A DNA stretch of 46,415 bases from Candidatus Vogelbacteria bacterium RIFOXYD1_FULL_46_19 (GCA_001824825.1 MHTK01000006.1:1-46415); one strand, 5' to 3'. Counted from the stretch's first letter, positions 28,908 to 37,299 are shown. The notes: generated by a model from the letters alone, not told the origin. Numbers and translations: made by a program.

Positions 28908-30131
28908 ATGGACTTATCCGATTTTAAAAAAACCAAATTAGCTGATCAGCCGGGTGTCTACTTTTTTAAAAAAGGTCGGCAGATTTTATATATTGGTAAG
29001 GCGACTTCTTTGTACGACCGAGTGCGAAGCTATTTCAGTCAAGATTTAAATGAGACCAGGGGTCCACTCTTGGTGAAAATGCTAAGTGAGGCGACGACTC
29101 TTAATTTTCAACAGACAGATTCAGTTTTAGAAGCTTTAATTTTAGAAGCGGCTTTAATTAGACGACACCGGCCTCTTTATAATACGCGGGCCAAAGACGA
29201 TAAAAGTTATTGGCATATCATTATTACCAAAGAAGTGTGGCCGCGGGTTTTGATGGTGCGGGGAAAAGATTTGATTGAAACTATCGAGCCGGCCAGTGTT
29301 AAGTACACTTTCGGCCCTTTTCCCCAAGCGGCGGAACTTAAAGTAGCCTTAAAAATTATTCGTAAAATTTTTCCTTTTCGTGACAAGTGTCAGCCGGCCG
29401 AAGCTAAAGGTGGGGGGCGACCGTGTTTTTCGGCTCAGCTAGGACTTTGTCCCGGGGTGTGCAGTGGCTCGATTAGCCAGACCGAATATGCTCGCTTGGT
29501 CAATCACTTACGGTTATTTTTTGAAGGTAAGAAAGTTATTCTGTTAAAAAAGTTGGAGCAAGAAATGAAGCAACTGTCACGACAAGAAAAATTTGAAGAG
29601 GCGCTCGTCCGGCGGAATCAAATTTTTGCCCTGCAGCATATAAACGATATTGCCCTCTTAAAAGCCAGTCCGAGCAGTAGCCGCTTGCGAATCGAAGCCT
29701 ATGATATTGCTCACTTGGCTGGGCGGCATACGGTCGGGGTGATGACGGTAATTTTGGGCGGAGTACCGGAAAAAAATGCTTACCGTAAATTTGGACTGAG
29801 GGGTCTGGCCTCGGATAAAGTGAATGACATTGCCAACTTACAAGAAGTTTTGGAGAGACGCTTAAATCATCCCGAATGGCCCTGGCCGGAGCTGGTGGTG
29901 GTAGATGGAGGAAAAGCTCAACTAAAAGTAGCTAAAGCTATTTTGGATAAGTTCGGCCTAACAGTACCAGTGGTGGCAGTGGTGAAAAATGAGAAACATC
30001 AACCACGAGAAATTTTAGGTGATAAAAGACTGGCCCGGGAATATGAAAGCGAAATTCTACTGGCAAATAGTGAAGCTCATCGTTTTGCTATTTCTTATCA
30101 CCGAACCAAGAGTCGCCGTGGATTACGCTAG
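28908..30131 (+). CDS. uvrC: Excinuclease ABC subunit C, short form
   Basis: GIY-YIG N-terminus 'GVYFFKKGRQILYIGKATSLYDRVRSYF', UVR motif, 'EAYDIAHLAGRHTVGVMTV...VVVDGGKAQLKVAKAIL', ends '...FAISYHRTKSRRGLR' without a C-terminal HhH. Confidence 0.93.
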   Translation: MDLSDFKKTKLADQPGVYFFKKGRQILYIGKATSLYDRVRSYFSQDLNETRGPLLVKMLSEATTLNFQQTDSVLEALILEAALIRRHRPLYNTRAKDDKSYWHIIITKEVWPRVLMVRGKDLIETIEPASVKYTFGPFPQAAELKVALKIIRKIFPFRDKCQPAEAKGGGRPCFSAQLGLCPGVCSGSISQTEYARLVNHLRLFFEGKKVILLKKLEQEMKQLSRQEKFEEALVRRNQIFALQHINDIALLKASPSSSRLRIEAYDIAHLAGRHTVGVMTVILGGVPEKNAYRKFGLRGLASDKVNDIANLQEVLERRLNHPEWPWPELVVVDGGKAQLKVAKAILDKFGLTVPVVAVVKNEKHQPREILGDKRLAREYESEILLANSEAHRFAISYHRTKSRRGLR

Positions 30132-30165
30132 CGACACACCTCTGGCTGAGTGTTATAATTTCTAA

Positions 30166-31662
30166 ATGTTAACCCGTGCGGACAGCTTACGTTTGGAACT
30201 GGCTGGCCGGTTGATTTTTATCCGTTTGGCTTTAATTTTGGCGGCTATCTTTATAGTCGGTTTTTTAGCTTATCAGGCGGACAAAATAGTGCTCGGCAAG
30301 TTAAGTGGAGACGGTTTGATTCTGGCCATTCTTTTTTTGGTCGGCTTGCTTAATATTTTATTCTTTGTAGCTTGGCAGGGAGTCCGTCAGAGCCAGAATC
30401 GTTTTTGGTTGAATGGATTGGTGTTTTGGCAAGTCATGATTGATTTCCTAGCCATTTTAATAGTCATTATTTCATGGCCGGATGGGGACGGAGCACTGTT
30501 TTTGCTTTTTTTGTGGCCCTTATTGGAGGGAGTATTACTTTTTAGTTCAGTTGGATCATTACTCCTCTCGGCCGTGGCTGGGGGAAGTTTGATTACTGTT
30601 TTATATCTCGATGAGCAAAATATTGTTCTCTTAGGTCAATCTATCAACTTTGATTGGATCGACGGTTTTATGACTCAAACTTCTCTCGACGAGCTGTTAG
30701 GTTGGTCGGTGGTTTATCTGGTTTTTACTTTGGTTTTATCATATTGCTTTAGTATATTAACCAGTTTTAGTGGACGAGAATCACTGCAGGATAAACTGAA
30801 TCAGAAGGAAGCTGAGTTGGAGCATGATCAGATGCAGTGGGTGCGCCAATATAGTCAGAAGATGGATGAGAATAACCGCTTATTAAAAACCAAGGAACTG
30901 GAATTATCTCTAGCTAAGCAGCAACTGGAAATGCTGGAGAATGCTAAGTCCGAATTTGTGTCTGTTACTACGCACCAACTGCGAACGCCCCTGTCGGCTA
31001 TTAAGTGGACTTTTAACATGATTTTGTCCGAGCAACTAGGACCTTTAAATCAAGATCAAAAAACTTTTCTCGATAAAGGCTATCAGAGTGCCTTGAGGAT
31101 GATTAACATTGTTAATAGTTTGGTTCACATTGATCACGCGACAGCCAAAAAAGAAGACTACAATTTAGCTCCTACTGATTTAACTAAACTGATTGAGAAT
31201 ATTAAATTTGAATTTGTCAATCAAGCCGAAAGCAAGAAGATTGGTTTGGAATTTAAAATGACCTCAGAGTCTCTACCACTGGTGACTGTGGATGAAAACA
31301 AAATCAGAATGGTGGTGGAAAATTTAATCGACAATGCTATAAAGTATACTCACGAGGGAGGGATGATAACCGTGCTTTTAAGTGATCTGCGACTTAATAC
31401 TGCTCATCCGGCCGTGGAAATTTCGGTTCGGGATACGGGAGTTGGTATACCCCTGGCTGAACAGAAGAAAATCTTTCATAAATTTTTCCGGGCTTCAAAT
31501 GCGAGAAGGGAAGAACCGGATGGCAGTGGCATCGGCCTTTATATTGCTAAAGATATAGTGGAAAGGCATCAGGGGGCAATGTGGTTCGAGACTGAAGAGG
31601 GTAAGGGGACAACCTTCTTCTTTACCCTACCGATTAATCAAAAGTTGAAAAATGAGATATAA
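30166..31662 (+). CDS. Membrane sensor histidine kinase
   Basis: Several N-terminal TMs, coiled coil, HisKA 'FVSVTTHQLRTPLSAIKW', HATPase 'NLIDNAIKYT', 'VRDTGVGIP', 'GSGIGLYIAKDIV'. Confidence 0.95.
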   Translation: MLTRADSLRLELAGRLIFIRLALILAAIFIVGFLAYQADKIVLGKLSGDGLILAILFLVGLLNILFFVAWQGVRQSQNRFWLNGLVFWQVMIDFLAILIVIISWPDGDGALFLLFLWPLLEGVLLFSSVGSLLLSAVAGGSLITVLYLDEQNIVLLGQSINFDWIDGFMTQTSLDELLGWSVVYLVFTLVLSYCFSILTSFSGRESLQDKLNQKEAELEHDQMQWVRQYSQKMDENNRLLKTKELELSLAKQQLEMLENAKSEFVSVTTHQLRTPLSAIKWTFNMILSEQLGPLNQDQKTFLDKGYQSALRMINIVNSLVHIDHATAKKEDYNLAPTDLTKLIENIKFEFVNQAESKKIGLEFKMTSESLPLVTVDENKIRMVVENLIDNAIKYTHEGGMITVLLSDLRLNTAHPAVEISVRDTGVGIPLAEQKKIFHKFFRASNARREEPDGSGIGLYIAKDIVERHQGAMWFETEEGKGTTFFFTLPINQKLKNEI

Positions 31663-31702
31663 TACTTTTATCTAAATTATTTGTTAATTTGCTTTATTAC
31701 CT

Positions 31703-32071
31703 ATGAGTGATTCTATGATGAAAAAAGTTTTAATAGTTGAGGATGATGAATTCTTAAGATCTTTAACAGTTAAAAGGTTGGAAAAAGAAAACTACCAAAT
31801 TATTATTGCGGCCGATGGTGAGCAGGCCTTGAAAATGATTGACAGCGATACTCCGGATTTGATTTTATTGGATTTATTGTTGCCTGGGGTAGATGGTTTT
31901 GAGGTTTTGGAAAAAATGAAAAAAAGTATACCAGTGGTGGTTTTCTCTAACTTGGGTCAAAGAGAAGATATTGAAAAAGCCAAAAAATTGGGAGCGGACG
32001 ACTTTTTGATCAAAGCTAACTTTACTTTGGACGATGTCGTGGCCAAGGTCAGTGAGCATTTGTCTAAATAA
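31703..32071 (+). CDS. Receiver-only response regulator
   Basis: 'KVLIVEDDEFLRSLTVKRLEKE...PDLILLDLLLPGVDGFEVLEKM...VVVFSNLGQ...DDFLIKANF'; no output domain. Confidence 0.93.
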   Translation: MSDSMMKKVLIVEDDEFLRSLTVKRLEKENYQIIIAADGEQALKMIDSDTPDLILLDLLLPGVDGFEVLEKMKKSIPVVVFSNLGQREDIEKAKKLGADDFLIKANFTLDDVVAKVSEHLSK

Positions 32072-32076
32072 ACCCT

Positions 32077-33039
32077 ATGCTTAAGACTCGGGTGGGTGTG
32101 ATACGAGGTGGGCCGGGACACGAATACGAAGTGTCTTTGAAAAGCGGTGCTAGCGTGCTCTCTAATTTGCCGGAAAAATATGAAGCACGAGACATTTTTA
32201 TTTCTCGCGAAGGAGAGTGGCATTTGGCAGGTCTAACAATTAAGCCGGAGGAAATTGTCCGGCATGTAGACGTGGTTTTTAATGCATTACACGGGGAGTT
32301 TGGTGAAGATGGGGGTTTGCAGGCTATCTTGGATAATTTAAATATACCCTATACTGGCAGTGGTCGTTTGGCGTCCGCTGTTGGTATTAATAAAGAATCG
32401 GTTAAAGCCATTTGTCGAGCCCACGGTATAAAAGTGCCTTATGGGCTCACACTAGCAGATAATTTTGATCTTCACCAAGCTAGCCAACAAGTCTTTTTAA
32501 AAATTCCCCCGCCGTGGGTGATTAAGCCCTTGGATAAAGGTTCCTCCGTCGGCTTATTTTTTGCTCGGTCCCACAGTGAGTTGGAGGCGGCTTTAGCTAA
32601 AGCTGCTACAGTTAGCGACAATTTACTGATCGAGGAGTACATTAAAGGCAAAGAGGCCACTTGTGGAGTGATTAATAATTTTAGACAAGAAAGGATATAT
32701 AAACTGTTGCCCATTGAAATTAGGCGACCTAGCACTTGCCCAGTGTGGAATTATGAGGATAAATATTCCGGGGTGACGGAAGAAATTTGTCCTGGCTGCT
32801 TTTCCGCCGAGGAAAGTGCGGAGATTCAAACGATCGCCGCTAAAATGCACGAGATTTTAGGTCTCCGTCACTATTCGCGTAGCGACTTCATTGTTTCGTC
32901 GCGTGGGATTTACGCTTTAGAGGTAAACACTTTACCGGGCCTTACCACCGAGTCGCTCTTGCCGAAGGCTCTCGCCGCCATTGGCTGCTCCTACGCTGAC
33001 TTTTTAGACCACACTATAACTCTTGCTTTAAGCTCATAA
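32077..33039 (+). CDS. ddl: D-alanine--D-alanine ligase family
   Basis: 'GGPGHEYEVSLKSGASVL...NALHGEFGEDGGLQAILDNLNIPYTGSG...WVIKPLDKGSSVGL...LEVNTLPGLTTESLLPKA'. Confidence 0.93.
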   Translation: MLKTRVGVIRGGPGHEYEVSLKSGASVLSNLPEKYEARDIFISREGEWHLAGLTIKPEEIVRHVDVVFNALHGEFGEDGGLQAILDNLNIPYTGSGRLASAVGINKESVKAICRAHGIKVPYGLTLADNFDLHQASQQVFLKIPPPWVIKPLDKGSSVGLFFARSHSELEAALAKAATVSDNLLIEEYIKGKEATCGVINNFRQERIYKLLPIEIRRPSTCPVWNYEDKYSGVTEEICPGCFSAEESAEIQTIAAKMHEILGLRHYSRSDFIVSSRGIYALEVNTLPGLTTESLLPKALAAIGCSYADFLDHTITLALSS

Positions 33040-33091
33040 ATCATTATTATTAGCCAGTAATAATTACTAGGCCTAAACGTCTATAGAGCTT

Positions 33092-33406
33092 ATGAATACA
33101 AATCGTAATTTAATAATTTCCATCGTAATTTTGGCCGTTCTATTTGTAGGTGGGATATTTTGGTGGTGGCAGGTGTCCGGTGAGCCGACCGATATTGTAG
33201 GCCAGATTGAGCAGGATTTAGCCAAATACCAGCAAATAGTTAATGAGTGTCAGGGAGTAACCGATGAGAAAGATCAAGTAGAGTGTACGGAGCAATTGGC
33301 CGAGATTGAAGAAAAGTTAGAAGAGTATGAAAATGATCTGCAAAATATTGAAGTCGAGACAGATACCAGTGAAGAGGCTACGACCACTATTCAAGCTGAA
33401 TCATAA
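33092..33406 (+). CDS. Hypothetical membrane-anchored acidic coiled-coil protein
   Basis: N-terminal TM then Glu/Asp-rich helix. Confidence 0.6.
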   Translation: MNTNRNLIISIVILAVLFVGGIFWWWQVSGEPTDIVGQIEQDLAKYQQIVNECQGVTDEKDQVECTEQLAEIEEKLEEYENDLQNIEVETDTSEEATTTIQAES

Positions 33407-33431
33407 AATTTAAAGACTTGAAAGGTAGAGT

Positions 33432-33456
33432 AAAGGCTCCACTTGGGGGAGCTTTT
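33432..33456 (+). terminator. Rho-independent terminator
   Basis: AAAGGCTCC-acttgg-GGGAGCTTTTATT. Confidence 0.65.
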
Positions 33457-33609
33457 ATTGTTTGAATTAGTCGGGCTGCCGACTCAATTGAATTTTCGTC
33501 ACAGTTTAGATTGAGACCTTGCTCGCTAACGATCCGGTAGCGGGCCAATTTTGTGCCGGTCGATTTATTTGGTGTTACTCTTCGACCGGAATATCGGTCT
33601 CAGAGTCCT

Positions 33610-33643
33610 ACAAAAATATAGTCGCTGCGCTTCTTATTTTTGT
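33610..33643 (-). terminator. Terminator-like hairpin downstream of the tRNA-like element
   Basis: ACAAAAATA...TATTTTTGT 9-bp stem; T-rich 3' arm on the minus strand. Confidence 0.4.
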
Positions 33644-33696
33644 GGACCTAGCGAGAATCGAACTCGCGTTTCGACAATGTTCACCCTGTTAAATCC
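33643..33696 (-). tRNA. Truncated tRNA-like element (T-arm plus acceptor-like stem; no complete cloverleaf)
   Basis: Minus strand: GCGAG-TTCGATT-CTCGC T-arm, then TAGGTCC-A, which can pair (with G-U) to GGATTTA 46 nt upstream. D-arm and anticodon arm not recognisable. TATAAT at 33717-33722 upstream. Confidence 0.35.
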
Positions 33697-33761
33697 AAAA
33701 TGTTACTAGTGGTGTCATTATATCATTTGCTCGAACTTTTTTTGAGCGAGAATGAATCGTC

Positions 33762-33907
33762 CCGCCACTGCCTCGTAGAGCCTCGGCAACCCCAAAAGAA
33801 AAACACTCCTTGCATTTCTGATTTGGCGGGAGTGAAATTTCTTTTGAAAAAGGAAAGGGTGTTTTTCTTTCGGGGTTCTGCCCTCCAAGTATTCAGGCAG
33901 GTGGCGG
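33762..33907. repeat. Large imperfect hairpin adjacent to the island's left end
   Basis: CCGCCACTGCCT pairs with AGGCAGGTGGCGG; AACCCCAAAAGAAAAACACTCCTT (33788-33811) pairs with AAGGGTGTTTTTCTTTCGGGGTT (33855-33877). Confidence 0.6.
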
Positions 33908-33994
33908 AACAATGCGGACGAAGTTTTGGCAAAACTATTTTTTGGAGAAAGGATTTGGCAAAACTTCGGCTCATTCGTTTTTGAATTCGGATGT

Positions 33995-34166
33995 CGCAAA
34001 TGGAAAAGGAGGGTGAGAAGCGAATGCTTGGAGCTTCGCAAGGCCGGAGCGCGACGGCGCGAGGAGGGGTAGCGGAATTTTCCAGCAGAAAAATATCCGT
34101 GACTTGGGGAGGAATTTTCCATTTGCTCCTCTTTTTGTTTTTGAAAAATTGGGGGCGGACAGAAAA
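33995..34166. repeat. Left terminal inverted repeat of the 12.4-kb island (contains a 37-nt insertion, 34084-34120)
   Basis: 33995-34083 and 34121-34166 are the reverse complement of 46327-46415 and 46281-46326, with no mismatch seen over 135 nt. Confidence 0.92.
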
Positions 34167-34168
34167 AA

Positions 34169-34243
34169 TTGAGAAAAAGTGTTATTCATGTTAGTATAGT
34201 TGTGAGGGTTAGTTTCAACGCTCATACTTATACTATCATACTA
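34169..34243 (+). promoter_or_regulatory. Promoter/operator region of the island operon
   Basis: TTGAGA (34169-34174)-N17-TAGTAT (34192-34197); a second TATACT (34229-34234) 8 nt before ATG 34243; TAGTATAGT and ATACTAT/CATACTAT repeats suit XRE autoregulation. Confidence 0.5.
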
Positions 34244-34455
34244 TGGAAAGCAAACAAAATAGACAAATTGGGGATAAAATAAAAGTCTTTCGAGCAAAGC
34301 AAGGATTGACACAGGACGCTCTTGCGAGAAAGTGCGATATTCCCTATACAACGCTGACTAAGATTGAATCGAATGTGATAACAAAGCCGTCAATCCAAAC
34401 AGTTACCAAAATTGCCGAAGGGTTGGGAATAACCATTGATGATTTGATTAAATAA
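34243..34455 (+). CDS. XRE-family HTH transcriptional regulator
   Basis: 'IGDKIKVFRAKQGLTQDALARKCDIPYTTLTKIESN...PSIQTVTKIAEGLGITIDDLIK'. Confidence 0.92.
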   Translation: MESKQNRQIGDKIKVFRAKQGLTQDALARKCDIPYTTLTKIESNVITKPSIQTVTKIAEGLGITIDDLIK

Positions 34456-34461
34456 ATTTAT

Positions 34462-36252
34462 ATGCAATCACGAGAAATACGAAAAAAGTTTTTAGATTTT
34501 TTTAAGGAACGAGGACATATAATAGTACCCTCGTCGCCACTTGTGCCAGAGAATGATCCGTCAGTACTTTTCAATACTGCTGGCATGCAACCACTCGTTC
34601 CATATCTCATGGGTTTGCAACATCCGTCAGGATCAAAGCGTATCGCTAATGTGCAAAAATGTGTACGTACTAGTGATATTGATGAGGTTGGGGACAATAC
34701 CCATCTTACTTTCTTCGAGATGCTTGGTAACTGGTCACTTGGTGATTATTTCAAAAAAGACGCGATACAGTGGAGTTTTGAATTCTTAACATCAAAAAAT
34801 AGTGGCTTGGGGCTAGACCCACGACGTCTTTATGTAACGGTCTTTGAAGGTGACGAAAACGCGCCATGCGATAACGATGCACATAGTGTTTGGAAAGAAG
34901 TATTTGAAAATGAAGGCATGGATCCTCAAAAAAGAATCTTTTTCATGGATGCTGCTTCGAACTGGTGGAGCCCGGGAGATAATGGTCCATGTGGACCAGA
35001 TAGTGAGATGTTTTACGATGTGACGGGTGGATTGACTGAGGGCTTGACTAAAGAAGAATTTATCGCAGCTGACAAAAACCAACATGTGGTTGAAATATGG
35101 AATGACGTGTTCATGGAGTATCAAAAGAGTGATGGCAAAATTAGTGGCAAACTCAAAAACCAAAATGTTGATACTGGTTCAGGACTAGAGCGCGTTACTT
35201 GTGTGGTACAAGGGAAAGAAAATGTTTTTGACACTGATTTATTCAAACCCGTCATTAACAAAATATCGTTACTTGCGCAACAGGGTGATGAGCGGTCCAA
35301 GCGTATAATTGCCGACCATATTCGCGCTTCAGTCTTCCTCATTGCTGATGGTATAACTCCTTCAAATACTGAACAGGGTTATGTTTTGCGTCGATTGCTT
35401 CGTCGCGCGATAAGACATGCAGATAAAATTGATATAAAACAAGATTCACTCGTCTCGCTCGTGCCAATAATTGTTGAGGAATACAAAGAAGCCTACCCGA
35501 ATATCTTGGAAAAGCAGGCATTCATGGAACAAGAAGTTCTGAAGGAGGAAATGAAGTTTAGAAAAACCCTTGCTGTTGGTATCAAAGAGTTCGAAAAAAT
35601 AAACACTCCTATTATTTCTGGACATGATGCGTTTATCCTTTTTTCAACATACGGCTTTCCTTTTGAACTGACTTTGGAGCTTGCCGATGAAAAAGGATTG
35701 AAAGTGAATAAGGACGAGTTTCAGATAGAAATGGAAAAACATCAAAACCTTTCACGGACAAGTACATCAGGAAAATTTAAGGGAGGGTTGGCTAACACTA
35801 ATGAGACAACAACGATGCTCCACACAGCAACACACATTATGCTTGCAGGGTTGCGAAAATATTTAGGTGACAGTGTCCATCAGGCAGGCTCTAATATTAC
35901 TGAAGAACGTACACGATTTGATTTTACGTATGAGGGAAAAGTAGAAAGGGAGACGCTTGATCGGGTGGAAAAATATGTGAATGAAGCTATCAGCAAGAAG
36001 TGTAGCGTGGTAACAGAAATCATGGAGAAAGAAACCGCAATGAATGCGGGAGTGGAGGGAAGTTTTTGGGAGAAATACCCAGATAAAGTTACCGTGTATA
36101 CGGTAAGGTGTAGTGACGGTACAGTATATTCACAAGAGCTTTGCGGAGGCCCACATGTTGCTAATACCGGAGATGTTAAAGGAACATTTAAAATTATAAA
36201 AGAAGAAGCGTCGTCCGCTGGTGTTCGACGCATTAAGGGAGTCTTGGAATAA
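34462..36252 (+). CDS. alaS: Alanyl-tRNA synthetase, short form (catalytic plus editing domains, no C-Ala)
   Basis: 'REIRKKFLDFFKERGHIIVPSSPLVPENDPSVLFNTAGMQPLVPYLMG', 'THLTFFEMLGNWSLGDYFK', 'GPCGPDSEM', 'VEIWNDVFMEY', 'DTGSGLERV', editing motifs 'HTATHIML' and 'CGGPHVANTGDV'. Confidence 0.93.
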   Translation: MQSREIRKKFLDFFKERGHIIVPSSPLVPENDPSVLFNTAGMQPLVPYLMGLQHPSGSKRIANVQKCVRTSDIDEVGDNTHLTFFEMLGNWSLGDYFKKDAIQWSFEFLTSKNSGLGLDPRRLYVTVFEGDENAPCDNDAHSVWKEVFENEGMDPQKRIFFMDAASNWWSPGDNGPCGPDSEMFYDVTGGLTEGLTKEEFIAADKNQHVVEIWNDVFMEYQKSDGKISGKLKNQNVDTGSGLERVTCVVQGKENVFDTDLFKPVINKISLLAQQGDERSKRIIADHIRASVFLIADGITPSNTEQGYVLRRLLRRAIRHADKIDIKQDSLVSLVPIIVEEYKEAYPNILEKQAFMEQEVLKEEMKFRKTLAVGIKEFEKINTPIISGHDAFILFSTYGFPFELTLELADEKGLKVNKDEFQIEMEKHQNLSRTSTSGKFKGGLANTNETTTMLHTATHIMLAGLRKYLGDSVHQAGSNITEERTRFDFTYEGKVERETLDRVEKYVNEAISKKCSVVTEIMEKETAMNAGVEGSFWEKYPDKVTVYTVRCSDGTVYSQELCGGPHVANTGDVKGTFKIIKEEASSAGVRRIKGVLE

Positions 36253-36266
36253 AGAATATTAATTTT

Positions 36267-37292
36267 ATGAACAAACAAAAATTAACTTTCATCTGTATAG
36301 GAATAATTGTTTTAGCAAGTCTTTCTTTGGTGTTGTTGAGAGACAAAGATTTGACGAGCTCTGTCGTGCCAGAATTAGCACATGTCCGCATTGGTTGGCA
36401 GACTCCATGGGCTACGCAAGGCCAATTGACTCAGATTTTAAAATATACAGATATATTGAAGAATAACGAAATTGAAGGAGACTTCAAAGGATTTACTTAT
36501 GGTGGTCCGTTAAACGAGGCGGCGCTTGCAGGTGAGGTTGATATTATCTTTACAGCAGACCAACCAGCGGCCACTCTGCTCGCAAAGGATGAAAAGTGGA
36601 CTATCATTGGAAGGCTTATGTATAACAGAGTTTCACTCTATGTGCCACCCATGTCTCCTATAACTACATTAGCTGATCTGAAAGGAAAGACCGTAGCAAT
36701 GCCTTTTGGAGCAGCTGCACAACGTGTGGCCTTGAAAGCCGAGCAAGATGCAGGTCTTGATCCTAAAGTGGATGTAAATAACATTAATCTTGGTATTTAT
36801 GAGCAGAGCGATCTTGTTCGTGATCCCAATGCAAAAAAATGGGGCACCATAGATGCAATGGCGGGGTTTGACCCAACACCAGCGATCTTTGAAGAAAAAG
36901 GATTGGTAAAAAACCTACATGTAGGCAAAGTCGTATCGGTGATTGTAGTTTCAAATGATTTTATTAACCGCAACCCCGATTCAGTCAGTCGTTTCCTTAA
37001 ATCGTTTAACGAAGCATATGATTACTACCGAAACAACATATCGCAAGCCGACACATGGTTTGTTGCAGAGTCAGGACTTGATATTACACCGCGTGCATTA
37101 GAGATAGCGGCAGATGTAGAACCAAATCTTAAAGTAACTTCAAAAAATGAAATTCGTATTGGCTTCAATGACGAAGATTATAAGATAATGCAAGAGGCGG
37201 CTGATTTTATTTTTGATCAAGGGTTAGTAAAGAAACGAGTAATTATGAGAGAGCATGTAGACACTTCGTTTCTAGAAGAGATAGCTAAATAA
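36267..37292 (+). CDS. SsuA/NMT1-type ABC transporter substrate-binding protein
   Basis: N-terminal signal-anchor; 'VRIGWQTPWATQGQLTQILKY...GPLNEAALAGEVDIIFTADQPAATLLAK...TLADLKGKTVAMPFGAAAQRVALKAEQDAGL...FDPTPAIFEEKGL'. Confidence 0.85.
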   Translation: MNKQKLTFICIGIIVLASLSLVLLRDKDLTSSVVPELAHVRIGWQTPWATQGQLTQILKYTDILKNNEIEGDFKGFTYGGPLNEAALAGEVDIIFTADQPAATLLAKDEKWTIIGRLMYNRVSLYVPPMSPITTLADLKGKTVAMPFGAAAQRVALKAEQDAGLDPKVDVNNINLGIYEQSDLVRDPNAKKWGTIDAMAGFDPTPAIFEEKGLVKNLHVGKVVSVIVVSNDFINRNPDSVSRFLKSFNEAYDYYRNNISQADTWFVAESGLDITPRALEIAADVEPNLKVTSKNEIRIGFNDEDYKIMQEAADFIFDQGLVKKRVIMREHVDTSFLEEIAK

Positions 37293-37299
37293 TCACATT

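Noticed and set aside
30166-33039. Vancomycin-resistance-like two-component system with ligase
   Set aside because: The regulator is receiver-only, and there is no VanH/VanX homologue; the ligase reads as ordinary Ddl family.
33643-34100. tmRNA on the minus strand ending at the T-arm
   Set aside because: No matching GGACCTA 5' end or tag reading frame found in the required upstream interval.
33718-34225. Overlapping minus- and plus-strand ORFs (33718-34122, 33971-34225, 33700-33984, 33991-34194)
   Set aside because: They lie in hairpin/TIR repeats, have no start signals or recognisable family and are biased by repeat composition.
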